Below, piece by piece: positions 1 to 7,408 of a stretch of DNA of 12,582 nucleotides. The stretch comes from JBBITW01 sp037440525 (GTDB lineage Bacteria > Desulfobacterota > BSN033 > UBA1163). The first letter of the stretch is position 1, and every line of letters starts with the position of its first letter. The stretch is taken from assembly GCA_037440525.1 (NCBI GenBank), contig JBBITW010000106.1:1-12582 (forward strand). The letters run 5' to 3'. A model generated the notes under the pieces. The model was not told the DNA's origin. It did no database searches and saw nothing but the letters and a program-made list of their open reading frames with translations. The position numbers and the translations under genes are program-made.

Positions 1-1440
1 TGTTCTTGCCACTTTGAGGATTCGAGTATAGGCCCTTGCACTTAGCCCAAATCTATCTATGGCCATCTCGAGGAGTCTCTGACTTGCTTCATCTATCTCA
101 CAGAATTTTTTAATATGGCGATTTGTCATCTGGGCATTGCAGTATATTTTCATCCCCTTGAAGCGATTGAGTTGAATCTTTCGGGCAGCATCCACCCTCT
201 TTTTAATCTCCGAAGAGGGTTCTCCTGGATCACGGCTTGCCAGATCTTTATATTTCACCGCAGGGACTTCAATATGAATATCTATTCTATCCATCAGAGG
301 TCCTGAAATCTTTGAACGATAACGGTGAATCTGGGGAATGGTGCAGGTGCATTCATTATTGGGGTCTCCATAATATCCGCATGGACAAGGATTCATGGCC
401 GCAATTAACATAAAACGGGCAGGGTAGGTAAGGGAGGTTGCTGCACGGGAAATCGTCACCTTTTCCTCCTCGAGGGGCTGACGCATTACCTCAAGGACAT
501 TCTTTTTAAATTCAGGGAGCTCATCGAGAAAGAGAACACCATTATGAGAAAGGCTCACCTCTCCTGGTTTAGGTATCTGTCCACCTCCTATCAGTCCTGC
601 ATCTGATATGGTATGATGGGGATTCCTGAAAGGACGGGTAACAATAAGAGAACTCTCTGCAGGGATCAATCCCATCACACTATGAATCTTTGTTGTCTCA
701 AGGCTCTCCTCAAAATTCATATCAGGCAGGATAGTGGGAATTCTTTTGGCAAGCATTGTTTTACCTGAACCTGGTGGGCCAATCATAATCACATTGTGGC
801 CACCTGCAGCTGCAACCTCGAGGCAGCGTTTTACATGTTCCTGTCCCTTCACCTCACTGAAGTCAACCTGATAGTTTAGTTCCGTCTTAAATATATCATC
901 GAGATTTACATGTACTGGATCGATCATTCTTTTCCCATTTAAAAATTCAACACATTGAGAAAGTGTATCGAGGGGAAGGATTTCAATCCCTTTTACAACC
1001 GCTGCCTCCTTTGAATTTCCCCTTGGAAGGAGTATACCACGGAGTCCAAAGTCTCTTGCAGTAACTGCAATTGGAAGAGTTCCCCTGATGGGTTTAACCT
1101 GTCCGTCAAGTGAAAGTTCTCCGAGAATAAAATATTGATCAAGTTTCTCCTTCTGAACTAAATCTGTTGCTGCCAAGATACCAATAGCCATTGGAAGATC
1201 GAAGGAGGCTCCTTCCTTCTTGATGTCGGCCGGGGCAAGATTGACTGTTATTCGGCGTGAGGGAAAATCATAGCCGCAGTTCTTTATTGCCGCTTTTACC
1301 CTATCCTTGGATTCTTTAACCGCTCCTTCGGGAAGGCCAACGGTTGCAAATGCGGGGAGTCCCTGAGAGATGTCTACCTCCACCTCCACAACATAGGCAT
1401 CGATTCCAAAGACAGTACTGCTTAAAACCCGGGAAAGCAT
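1..1440 (-). CDS. comM: ComM/YifB family Mg-chelatase-like AAA+ ATPase (C-terminus off window)
   Basis: Reading leftwards from ATG at 1440-1438 gives 480 codons open to the window edge; the family is about 500-510 residues, so some 30 C-terminal residues are missing. The N-terminus (MLSRVLSSTVFGIDAYVVEV) and the LonC-like N-domain (roughly 1-190) are typical of YifB/ComM. An AAA+ Mg-chelatase domain follows, with Walker A GPPGSGKT (221-228), Walker B LFLDE (303-307) and the family's Cys cluster NPCPCG (350-355) followed by CTC (364-366). In Haemophilus and Vibrio, ComM is a hexameric helicase that promotes branch migration during natural transformation; older annotations call it a putative ATP-dependent protease. 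The role here is inferred from family. It is divergent from the MFS gene. No Shine-Dalgarno precedes the ATG, and the likely promoter lies so close that the mRNA would have almost no leader. Confidence 0.95.
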   Translation of the reverse strand, partial: MLSRVLSSTVFGIDAYVVEVEVDISQGLPAFATVGLPEGAVKESKDRVKAAIKNCGYDFPSRRITVNLAPADIKKEGASFDLPMAIGILAATDLVQKEKLDQYFILGELSLDGQVKPIRGTLPIAVTARDFGLRGILLPRGNSKEAAVVKGIEILPLDTLSQCVEFLNGKRMIDPVHVNLDDIFKTELNYQVDFSEVKGQEHVKRCLEVAAAGGHNVIMIGPPGSGKTMLAKRIPTILPDMNFEESLETTKIHSVMGLIPAESSLIVTRPFRNPHHTISDAGLIGGGQIPKPGEVSLSHNGVLFLDELPEFKKNVLEVMRQPLEEEKVTISRAATSLTYPARFMLIAAMNPCPCGYYGDPNNECTCTIPQIHRYRSKISGPLMDRIDIHIEVPAVKYKDLASRDPGEPSSEIKKRVDAARKIQLNRFKGMKIYCNAQMTNRHIKKFCEIDEASQRLLEMAIDRFGLSARAYTRILKVART

Positions 1441-1450
1441 ATCATGGATA

Positions 1451-1479
1451 TTTATATCAAAAAGATAAGGATTGGACAA
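1451..1479 (-). promoter_or_regulatory. Predicted sigma70-type promoter of comM
   Basis: Read on the minus strand, TTGTCC (1479-1474) and TATAAA (1456-1451) are separated by 17 bases, a 4/6 and 5/6 match to TTGACA/TATAAT. The predicted start of transcription is near 1444, only about 4 bases before the comM ATG. Inferred from motif spacing only. Confidence 0.5.
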
Positions 1480-1514
1480 GTAAAAAAAATGGGAATTGTA
1501 AATATCAAATCTTA

Positions 1515-1543
1515 TTGAAAAAAAATAAAATTTATGGGATAAG
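1515..1543 (+). promoter_or_regulatory. Possible promoter of the MFS transporter gene
   Basis: TTGAAA (1515-1520) and GATAAG (1538-1543) lie 17 bases apart, upstream of a GGGGGAG ribosome binding site at 1552-1558. The -10 is a weak match (4/6) and the region is A/T-rich, so chance similarity is possible. Confidence 0.25.
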
Positions 1544-1565
1544 AAGCATTCGGGGGAGAATAAGG

Positions 1566-2810
1566 ATGGATAGAGAAGAAGAGAATAAGAGAAATTTTGA
1601 TAAGTTCTTTTATGGTTATTATGTGGTTGGGGCTTCCTTAATTATTATGTCAGCCATGTGGGGTGGATATTATGCATTTGGCGTCTTTTTTAAACCATTG
1701 CTAAATGAGTTCGGTTGGACGAGGGCCATGACTTCGGGGGCCTTCTCACTTTCCTCAATTATAAATGGTTTTTTTACTATCTGGATGGGTTGGCTTACCG
1801 ATAGATTTGGTCCACGAATGGTTATGACACTCTGTGGCCTCTTCATAGGCATTGGTTTTATTCTGATGTCACAGGTCAGTTCCTCTCTTCATCTTTATCT
1901 ATTTTATGGAATATTTGTGGGGGCTGGTATGAGTGGTTCTTTCATTCCACTCATTTCAACGGTCTCGAAGTGGTTTATAAAAAGAAGGAGCTTGATGACA
2001 GGCATTGTTTCAGCAAGCACAGGTGTAGGGGCCCTGATTGGACCGATAGTGGCAAGTAGATTTATCTATTATTTTGGTTGGAGGATGTCCTATGTGATCC
2101 TTGGTGCCATACTTTTGTTTATAATCGTCCTTTTTTCCCAGATAATTAAGAAAGATCCAGCCATGGTAGGCCAATTCCCTTATGGCGAAAATCAAAAGGC
2201 CTTACAGAAATTAAATTCAGAAGTAGAAGGACTATCCCTGAAAGAAGCGCTCTATAGAGGTGCTTTCTGGGTTCTTTTCGCAACGGGTTTCTGCTATGGA
2301 TATTGTGTATTTTCAACAATGGTTCACATTGTACCCCATGCCATTGAATTAAAGATTTCGCCTCTTAAGGCCGCCAACCTGATAGCCACAATAGGTGGAT
2401 TGGGTATCATAGGTAAGGTTTTATGGGGGAGGATAGGGGATCTCATTGGAAACAGGCAGATTTTGATTATTGGATTTATCTTTGTATCAGTTTCATTAAG
2501 TGGATTGGTTTCGGCCAGGACAGTATGGGTTTTGTTTTTGATGGCAGGGATCTTTGGATTTGGTTATGGAGGGATTACAGTATCTCATTCACCAATAATA
2601 GCAGAGCTTTTTGGATTAAAATCACACGGGCTAATCTTTGGAGTATTTGACATCAGTGTCATGGTAGGGGCTGCCATAGGCCCCTGGCTAACAGGCTTCG
2701 TCTTCGATTTAACAGGAAGCTACAGGATAGCCTTTCTTGTTAGCGCAGGCGTCAGTTTTTCAGGGATTATCCTCGGTATATTACTTAAAACAAAAAGGGG
2801 GAGAGAATGA
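1566..2810 (+). CDS. MFS transporter, oxalate/formate antiporter (OFA)-like
   Basis: A 414-residue, very hydrophobic protein of about 12 membrane helices. The first-half MFS loop signature is GWLTDRFGPR (75-84), and a second-half counterpart, GRIGDLIGNR, follows the central loop. The hallmark is an N-terminal FYGYYVVGA segment followed by YAFGVFFKPLLNEFGWTR, typical of the OFA/monocarboxylate-carrier branch of MFS, which exchanges or imports small organic anions; the substrate cannot be read from sequence. The open frame extends upstream to 1344, but that part overlaps comM and is not membrane-like. The ATG at 1566 has GGGGGAG 7 bases upstream and begins the expected short cytoplasmic tail MDREEENKRN, so I choose it. 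The stop overlaps the start of a 38-residue membrane ORF. Convergent with cysS. Confidence 0.88.
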   Translation: MDREEENKRNFDKFFYGYYVVGASLIIMSAMWGGYYAFGVFFKPLLNEFGWTRAMTSGAFSLSSIINGFFTIWMGWLTDRFGPRMVMTLCGLFIGIGFILMSQVSSSLHLYLFYGIFVGAGMSGSFIPLISTVSKWFIKRRSLMTGIVSASTGVGALIGPIVASRFIYYFGWRMSYVILGAILLFIIVLFSQIIKKDPAMVGQFPYGENQKALQKLNSEVEGLSLKEALYRGAFWVLFATGFCYGYCVFSTMVHIVPHAIELKISPLKAANLIATIGGLGIIGKVLWGRIGDLIGNRQILIIGFIFVSVSLSGLVSARTVWVLFLMAGIFGFGYGGITVSHSPIIAELFGLKSHGLIFGVFDISVMVGAAIGPWLTGFVFDLTGSYRIAFLVSAGVSFSGIILGILLKTKRGRE

Positions 2811-2923
2811 GTATACTATGGATTGTAAATACAAATACCTTTTTATTAATCCTTTTAATCATTATGGTCTCTTATCTAACAACCCAGGTAAATATGTTGA
2901 TTAGATGGCTTAAAAGAGAGTAA
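2807..2923 (+). CDS. 38-residue single-helix membrane ORF coupled to the MFS gene
   Basis: ATG (2807-2809) overlaps the MFS stop TGA (2808-2810) as ATGA, the classic arrangement for translational coupling. A strong GGGGGAG ribosome binding site sits at 2797-2803, within the end of the MFS gene. The product starts MSILWIVNTNT, has a hydrophobic stretch at about residues 12-24 (FLLILLIIMVSYL) and ends in a basic tail (RWLKRE), which predicts N-out/C-in insertion. It is too short for usual gene callers. I do not recognise a family by sequence. I recall short 'MFS transporter small subunit' annotations beside OFA-type carriers in other bacteria, so an accessory helix for the transporter is a reasonable inference, but homology is not shown. 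Confidence 0.6.
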   Translation: MSILWIVNTNTFLLILLIIMVSYLTTQVNMLIRWLKRE

Positions 2924-2939
2924 GACCAAATAAAAAGGA

Positions 2940-4409
2940 TTATCTAATTTTCCATATTGTGCCTGAAGGTGTATCCTCAAGCATGATTCCCTTTGAGAGA
3001 AGCTCTTCTCTTATTTTATCTGCTTTCCCCCAGTTCTTCTCTCTTCTGGCCTCATTCCTTTCCATTATGAGCCTTAATATCTCTTCTTCAGATATCTCTA
3101 ACCTTTTAAGCCCCAACCTCCTTTGTTCTTCAAGGTAGATTGCAGGATCTTCCTGGAAAAGGCCCAGCACCCAGCCCATCCTTTTAAAATGGTCAAAACC
3201 CTTTTTCATAAGTTCATTATCCTCTTCATCAAATCTTCCTCTTTCTGTATTGAGAAAACTATTTAGTTCCTTTTGTAAGTCATAAAAATATCCTATGGCC
3301 TGGGCTGTATTGAAATCGTCATCCATTGCCTCCTCAAATCTTTTAGGAAAAGATTTTATCACATTCTTAAAATTCTCGATAATATGGGGTTTAGGCCTTT
3401 TTGTGGATATTGGTTCTTTTAATCTCTCCAGGATTGAGTTTAAGGTGATGTAAAATCTATCCAGATTCCGTTTTGCTTCCATAAAGCCTTCATCTGAATA
3501 ATCTACGGGGCTACGGTAGTGGTGTGATTGGAAGAAAAGCCGAAGGACCTCAGGATGCCAGTCCTCAAGAATCTCTTTTATTGTCAAGATATTTCCGAGG
3601 GATTTGGACATCTTCTCTTTATTGATATTTACAAATCCATTATGTATCCAGTATCGGGCAAAGACCTTTCCTGTGGCTGCCTCTGACTGAGCTATTTCAT
3701 TCTCGTGATGTGGGAATATTAAATCTTTTCCTCCACCATGAATGTCAAAGGTCTCTCCCAAATATTTCTGGCTCATCACTGAGCATTCGATATGCCACCC
3801 AGGTCTCCCCTTTCCCCATGGACTATCCCATGAGGGTTCATTAGGTTTGCTCGATTTCCATAGGGCAAAATCGAGAGGGTTCTCTTTCTTCTCATCTATT
3901 TCGACTCTTGCACCTGCTATCATCTCTTCGATATTTCTCTTGGAGAGTTTCCCATACCCTTTGAATCTTTCTACAGAGTAAAAAACATCCCCATCCCTTT
4001 CGTAAGCATACCCCTTTTCAATAAGGATTTTTATAAGTTCTATCATTTCGGAGATATGTTCAGTGGCCTTTGGTTCAAAAGTTGGATTTGAAAGTCGAAG
4101 CCTTCCCATGTCTATTTTGAATTCATTGATATACTTCTCTGAGATGGTCTTAAAATCCACCCCTTCCTCATTTGCTCGCCTTATAATCTTATCATCAATA
4201 TCAGTGAAATTTCTGACAAAAGTGACTTCAAACCCCTTGTATTTGAGATATCGATAAATGGTGTCGAATACTATAGCCGAACGGGCATGTCCAATGTGGC
4301 AGAGGTCATATACTGTAACACCACATGTATACATTCCTACCTTTCCCTCTCTAATAGGAATAAATTCTTCTTTCCTTCCACTCATAGTATTGTAGATACG
4401 AAGAACCAT
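2940..4409 (-). CDS. cysS: Cysteine--tRNA ligase (CysRS)
   Basis: A 489-residue class I aminoacyl-tRNA synthetase that attaches cysteine to tRNA-Cys in the cytoplasm. The start MVLRIYNTMSGRKEEF and CGVTVYD are typical. Signature HIGH is at 38-41 and KMSKS at 266-270. The catalytic zinc that selects cysteine is held by Cys29, Cys209 (WHIECS), His234 and Glu238 (HHENE), all present. The C-terminal anticodon-binding helical part is intact, ending near residue 489. The length is close to the usual 460-490. ATG at 4409 follows AAAGGAGAA and lies 11 bases after the gltX stop, so it is probably last in the ispD-ispF-gltX-cysS transcript. It converges with the MFS/small-ORF unit; only 16 bases separate the two stops and I see no clear terminator hairpin there. 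Confidence 0.97.
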   Translation of the reverse strand: MVLRIYNTMSGRKEEFIPIREGKVGMYTCGVTVYDLCHIGHARSAIVFDTIYRYLKYKGFEVTFVRNFTDIDDKIIRRANEEGVDFKTISEKYINEFKIDMGRLRLSNPTFEPKATEHISEMIELIKILIEKGYAYERDGDVFYSVERFKGYGKLSKRNIEEMIAGARVEIDEKKENPLDFALWKSSKPNEPSWDSPWGKGRPGWHIECSVMSQKYLGETFDIHGGGKDLIFPHHENEIAQSEAATGKVFARYWIHNGFVNINKEKMSKSLGNILTIKEILEDWHPEVLRLFFQSHHYRSPVDYSDEGFMEAKRNLDRFYITLNSILERLKEPISTKRPKPHIIENFKNVIKSFPKRFEEAMDDDFNTAQAIGYFYDLQKELNSFLNTERGRFDEEDNELMKKGFDHFKRMGWVLGLFQEDPAIYLEEQRRLGLKRLEISEEEILRLIMERNEARREKNWGKADKIREELLSKGIMLEDTPSGTIWKIR

Positions 4410-4420
4410 TTCTCCTTTAC

Positions 4421-5869
4421 CTATTCAGATAACTCAACTGCCATTTTTAAACGCTTAATAATCCTTTCTCTACCGAGAAGTGGAAGTATCTTTACGAGCT
4501 CAGGTCCCTTCATCTTTCCGGTTATTGCCGCCCTGAGAGGTTCGTAGAAGGATCTTCCCTTTCGGCCCACCATCTTACTAAGTTCTGATAGAATGGAAGC
4601 CCATTTTTCTTCTTCATTAGCATTAAGTTTTTCAAAGAAATTCAAAACCTTTCTCAGAAATTCTCTATTTTCAGGATCATTCAAGATGGTTTTGGCCTCT
4701 TTTTCAAAGAGAAAATTTTCGTCAAAAAATATACCCAAAAATTCTTCAACCTGTGATAGAACGGTCAGGTTCTCTTTCAAAATGGAAAAGACCTTTTTTA
4801 TATATTCTTTATTTAAAGAACTTATATCAATCCTAAACTTCTCAAGATAAGGGATAAGGAGTTCATAAAGCCTTTCATCCTCTGTCATCTTTATATAGTG
4901 GCTATTTATCCATTCCAGTTTCTTAATTGAATGGATTGGTGCATTTCTTGATAGTGCCTCGAGTGAAAATTCTTCAATCATATTTTCTATTGGAATGATT
5001 TCTTCGCCTGAAGGAGAGTTCCAGCCCAATATACAGAGGTAGTTGAGGAGCGCCTCAGGCAAGAAACCCTCTTCTCTATATTGAGAAACTGCTGTTGAGC
5101 CATGGCGTTTGCTGAGGGGGGAGCGATCTTCACCAAGGAGGAGTGGATGGTGGGCAAATACAGGGTGATCCCATCCGAGGGCCTGATACAGAAGGATCTG
5201 TCGAGGAGTATTGGAAAGATGATCATCTCCTCTTATAACATGGGTGATCTTCATCAAATGGTCATCGATAACACATGCAAAATTATATGCGGCCACTTTA
5301 TCTGAGCGAATGATTATGAAATCACCTATACTTTCGGTATCAAAATGCATCTTTCTGTGAATAAGATCTTCAAAGATGATTGTTCCTTTTCCAACTCGAA
5401 AACGAATGACCGAATCTATTGCTTCTGATTCCATTCGTTTAATTTCGGCCTCCGATAGGTGACGGCACCTTCCATCATAGCGTGGCATCATTCCCCTCGA
5501 TATTTGTTCCTTTCGGAGGGATTCAAGCCTTTCAGGAGGACAGAAACATTTATAGGCTTTACCTTCTTCGAGTAATCTATTCGCATATTCCTGATAGATT
5601 TTGAGGCGCAGTGATTGGCGATAAGGTCCATTGGGTCCCCCTTTATCTGGCCCTTCATCCCATAGGATTCCAAGCCATTTAAGATCTTGAAGGATATGAT
5701 CTATTGATGTATCGCTTGACCTCTCCAAGTCTGTATCTTCAATCCTCAAAATAAAAGTCCCCTGATGATGTTTGGCAAAGATATAGTTAAACATGGCTGT
5801 TCGGGCATTTCCAATATGGAGAAGCCCTGTTGGAGCAGGAGCAAAACGGACTCGAACAGATGTTGTCAT
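4421..5869 (-). CDS. gltX: Glutamate--tRNA ligase (GluRS)
   Basis: A 482-residue class Ib synthetase charging tRNA-Glu; in many bacteria it also charges tRNA-Gln for later amidation, which cannot be decided here. RFAPAPTGLLHIGN (8-21) carries the HIGH-type motif, LRIEDTD (41-47) the glutamate pocket, and PLSKRHG (251-257) is the KMSKS-type loop. A zinc-binding insert is visible as Cys108-x-Cys110 ... Tyr131, Cys135-x-His137, like the E. coli enzyme. The C-terminal helical anticodon-binding half is complete. The ATG abuts the ispF stop (TGA-ATG without spacer), and the ribosome binding site AGGGGGA lies within the end of ispF, so translation is probably coupled. cysS follows after 11 bases. 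Confidence 0.97.
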   Translation of the reverse strand: MTTSVRVRFAPAPTGLLHIGNARTAMFNYIFAKHHQGTFILRIEDTDLERSSDTSIDHILQDLKWLGILWDEGPDKGGPNGPYRQSLRLKIYQEYANRLLEEGKAYKCFCPPERLESLRKEQISRGMMPRYDGRCRHLSEAEIKRMESEAIDSVIRFRVGKGTIIFEDLIHRKMHFDTESIGDFIIIRSDKVAAYNFACVIDDHLMKITHVIRGDDHLSNTPRQILLYQALGWDHPVFAHHPLLLGEDRSPLSKRHGSTAVSQYREEGFLPEALLNYLCILGWNSPSGEEIIPIENMIEEFSLEALSRNAPIHSIKKLEWINSHYIKMTEDERLYELLIPYLEKFRIDISSLNKEYIKKVFSILKENLTVLSQVEEFLGIFFDENFLFEKEAKTILNDPENREFLRKVLNFFEKLNANEEEKWASILSELSKMVGRKGRSFYEPLRAAITGKMKGPELVKILPLLGRERIIKRLKMAVELSE

Positions 5870-6346
5870 TCAGTCCCCCTCAACCAGTGCCACGGCAAAT
5901 GCAGCAATTCCTTCTCCCCTACCTGTAAAACCCAACCCCTCTGTGGTAGTGGCCTTTATGTTAACTCTACTTTTATCGATTTCAACGGTATTTGCAATCT
6001 CCTGAACCATCTGTGGAATAAAATCTGAGAGTCTTGGTCTTTGAGCAACAATCGTTGCGTCAATATTAATAAGACGACTCCCTCGTTGTTTTAATTTTGT
6101 AAGGACCTTTTTTAAAAGAAGGGTGCTTTTTATATCTCTATATTGTGGATCGTTATCAGGGAAGTGTCTTCCAATATCCCCTTCTCCAATCGCACCTAAA
6201 AGGGCATCACATATGGCATGGAGAAGAACATCGGCGTCTGAGTATCCCTCGAGACCATAGATATAAGGAATTCTCACTCCCCCCAGTATTAGTGGTCGAT
6301 TTGGAACCAGTGCATGAACATCGTAACCAAATCCCACTCTTACCAT
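5870..6346 (-). CDS. ispF: 2-C-methyl-D-erythritol 2,4-cyclodiphosphate synthase
   Basis: A 158-residue protein, the normal length for IspF. It converts CDP-methylerythritol 2-phosphate to the cyclic diphosphate with release of CMP, in the MEP isoprenoid pathway; the enzyme is a trimer with zinc at subunit interfaces. The zinc ligands Asp9 and His11 (GYDVHAL) and His43 (DVLLHA) are visible, as are FPDNDP (62-67) and the nucleotide-binding KATTTEGLGF (131-140). ATG at 6346 comes one base after the ispD stop, with GGAAGGGAG inside the ispD 3' end as ribosome binding site. ispD precedes it, the usual partnership of two non-consecutive steps of the same pathway. Confidence 0.97.
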   Translation of the reverse strand: MVRVGFGYDVHALVPNRPLILGGVRIPYIYGLEGYSDADVLLHAICDALLGAIGEGDIGRHFPDNDPQYRDIKSTLLLKKVLTKLKQRGSRLINIDATIVAQRPRLSDFIPQMVQEIANTVEIDKSRVNIKATTTEGLGFTGRGEGIAAFAVALVEGD

Positions 6347-6347
6347 T

Positions 6348-7052
6348 TTAACTCCCTTCCATTAAAAGGTCTTTCTTGATTAATAGATTGGCAAGGGCGA
6401 GATCTTCAGGCGTTGTAATCTTAATATTGTTATACGAGCCCAAAATGATATGAACGTTTATTCCAAGCCTTTCAACCAGGGAGGCATCATCAGTACCAGT
6501 AAATCCTTCTTCGATGGCCCTCTGGTATGCCTCTCTAATAATTTCAATTCGAAAGCTCTGCGGAGTTTGGGCCTGCCAGAGTGTTTCCCTGTTAAATGTT
6601 TTAAGTACAGTCCCATCAGGATTTGCCATCTTGATTGTATCCTTTACAGGTATTGCCGTGACAACGGCTCCGTATCTTATCGCAGATTGGATCGAGTCTT
6701 CGATCATCACTCTTGTTACAAATGGCCTGACCCCATCGTGAATGACCAATATCTCTGTATCCCTTGGAAGGTTATCAATTCCATTTTTTACAGAGTCTTG
6801 TCTTCTTTTTCCGCCCGGGACGACATGGGAAATTTTTCGATATTGGAATTTCTCAACGATTTCTTTTAAACAATAATCCAGATCATCCTGTGAGACAACC
6901 AGAATGATGGAGCATATGAGGGGAGAGGACTCAAATTTGTCGAGGCTATGGGCGAGGATGGGTTTTTTATCAAGAAGAAGGAATTGTTTCTTTTTTCCTC
7001 CAAACCGCTCTCCCTTGCCAGCAGAAACGATAACGGCATCAGCTCTAACCAT
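6348..7052 (-). CDS. ispD: 2-C-methyl-D-erythritol 4-phosphate cytidylyltransferase
   Basis: A 234-residue cytidylyltransferase that joins CTP and methylerythritol 4-phosphate in the MEP pathway. Numbered from the chosen start, it has the nucleotide-binding signature SAGKGERFGG (10-19) with Arg16 and Lys22, then VIHDGVRPFV (103-112), VKDTIK (136-141), QAQTPQSF (160-167) and NIKITTPEDL (209-218), where Lys211 binds substrate. The frame runs upstream to 7094, adding 14 residues. I prefer the ATG at 7052 because GGAAGG (7064-7059 on this strand) is spaced 6 bases from it and MVRADAVIVSAGKG is how the family starts. It is the first gene of the tight ispD-ispF-gltX-cysS run and is separated from the PIN/TRAM gene by a repeat-bearing gap. 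Confidence 0.95.
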   Translation of the reverse strand: MVRADAVIVSAGKGERFGGKKKQFLLLDKKPILAHSLDKFESSPLICSIILVVSQDDLDYCLKEIVEKFQYRKISHVVPGGKRRQDSVKNGIDNLPRDTEILVIHDGVRPFVTRVMIEDSIQSAIRYGAVVTAIPVKDTIKMANPDGTVLKTFNRETLWQAQTPQSFRIEIIREAYQRAIEEGFTGTDDASLVERLGINVHIILGSYNNIKITTPEDLALANLLIKKDLLMEGS

Positions 7053-7112
7053 CACATTCCTTCCATAAAATACACAGTATTCCGCTGGAGTCAATTCTAA
7101 AAAATGAGAGTT

Positions 7113-7161
7113 CTGAAAAAGTCCCTGAAAGACTGGGGAGGTAGGGTTCCAAACCCTTCGA
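7113..7161 (+). repeat. Dispersed repeat, copy A (CTGAAAAAGTCC...ACTGGGGAGGT...CCTTCGA)
   Basis: Shared blocks with 11344-11390: CTGAAAAAGTCC, ACTGGGGAGGTAGGGTT and CCTTCGAA, in the same order and nearly the same spacing (ACTGGGG to CCTTCGA is 23 bases here and 21 there). It includes the left arm of the palindromic element plus about 18 upstream bases, so the repeat extends beyond the palindrome on this side. Confidence 0.65.
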
Positions 7162-7292
7162 ATGCGGGCACTTAGAAGTTAAATTGCTAATAATCGTTTA
7201 AGAGAAAAACAAGCATTTTAAGGGTATTAATCAATATTGCCAAACTATTAAAGGTATCCGCTCGAAGGCTTTTTCACCCCACCTCCCCAGTC
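7131..7292. mobile_element. MITE-like palindromic element with 31-bp inverted ends
   Basis: The left end GACTGGGGAGGTAGGG (7131-7146) is matched on the opposite strand by GACTGGGGAGGTGGGG (7292-7277), 15/16 identical. Extended to 31 bases, ending at CCTTCGA in both arms, 26/31 match. The ~100-bp centre is A/T-rich and codes for nothing recognisable. No clear target-site duplication flanks it (left ...CTGAAA, right TATAAA...). A related single end occurs at 11363-11390. Consistent with a small non-autonomous element or a structured dispersed repeat; which one is inference. Confidence 0.55.
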
Positions 7293-7408
7293 TATAAATT
7301 CTTTTTTAAATGCTTTTACAGAGATCTCAAAATTTATTGCTAACATTGGAATAGAGGGCTTTTTGGAAAGAATCGGCAAATTTAGACTTAATAAATCTTT
7401 AGATATTT

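Larger units (their letters stand above)
7053..7408. other. 356-bp intergenic gap between the PIN/TRAM gene and ispD
   Basis: I see no credible gene here on either strand. It holds a 162-bp palindromic repeat element (7131-7292) with a short 5' extension. A 20-bp motif at 7367-7386 is shared with the 11.5-kb gap. A weak promoter-like pair on the minus strand, TTGACT (7094-7089) and TATTTT (7072-7067) 16 bases apart, could serve ispD, but the implied transcript start falls within the ispD ribosome binding site. The small frames crossing the gap are repeat-derived. Confidence 0.6.

Noticed and set aside
1344..1565. 74-codon N-terminal extension of the MFS gene
   Set aside because: It overlaps the divergent comM start, is basic and non-hydrophobic, and the internal ATG at 1566 has a strong ribosome binding site and begins the normal family N-terminus.
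2911..2945. Bidirectional terminator between the small ORF and cysS
   Set aside because: There are A/T runs but no inverted repeat able to form a stem.
5108..5119. Pro instead of Lys in the GluRS KLSKR motif (PLSKR, residues 251-255)
   Set aside because: The first position of this loop varies among bacterial GluRS enzymes, and the essential SKR part is intact, so it is not a sign of inactivity.
6450..6869. 139-codon plus-strand frame, the longest antisense frame in the block
   Set aside because: Entirely antisense to ispD, whose motifs are intact; no ribosome binding site or recognisable domain.
7053..7094. 14-residue N-terminal extension of ispD
   Set aside because: The ATG at 7052 has a well-spaced GGAAGG and matches the family N-terminus; the extension has neither.
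7067..7094. Minus-strand TTGACT-N16-TATTTT as an ispD promoter
   Set aside because: The implied transcript start (about 7060) would cut into the ispD ribosome binding site, so it is mentioned only in the gap description.
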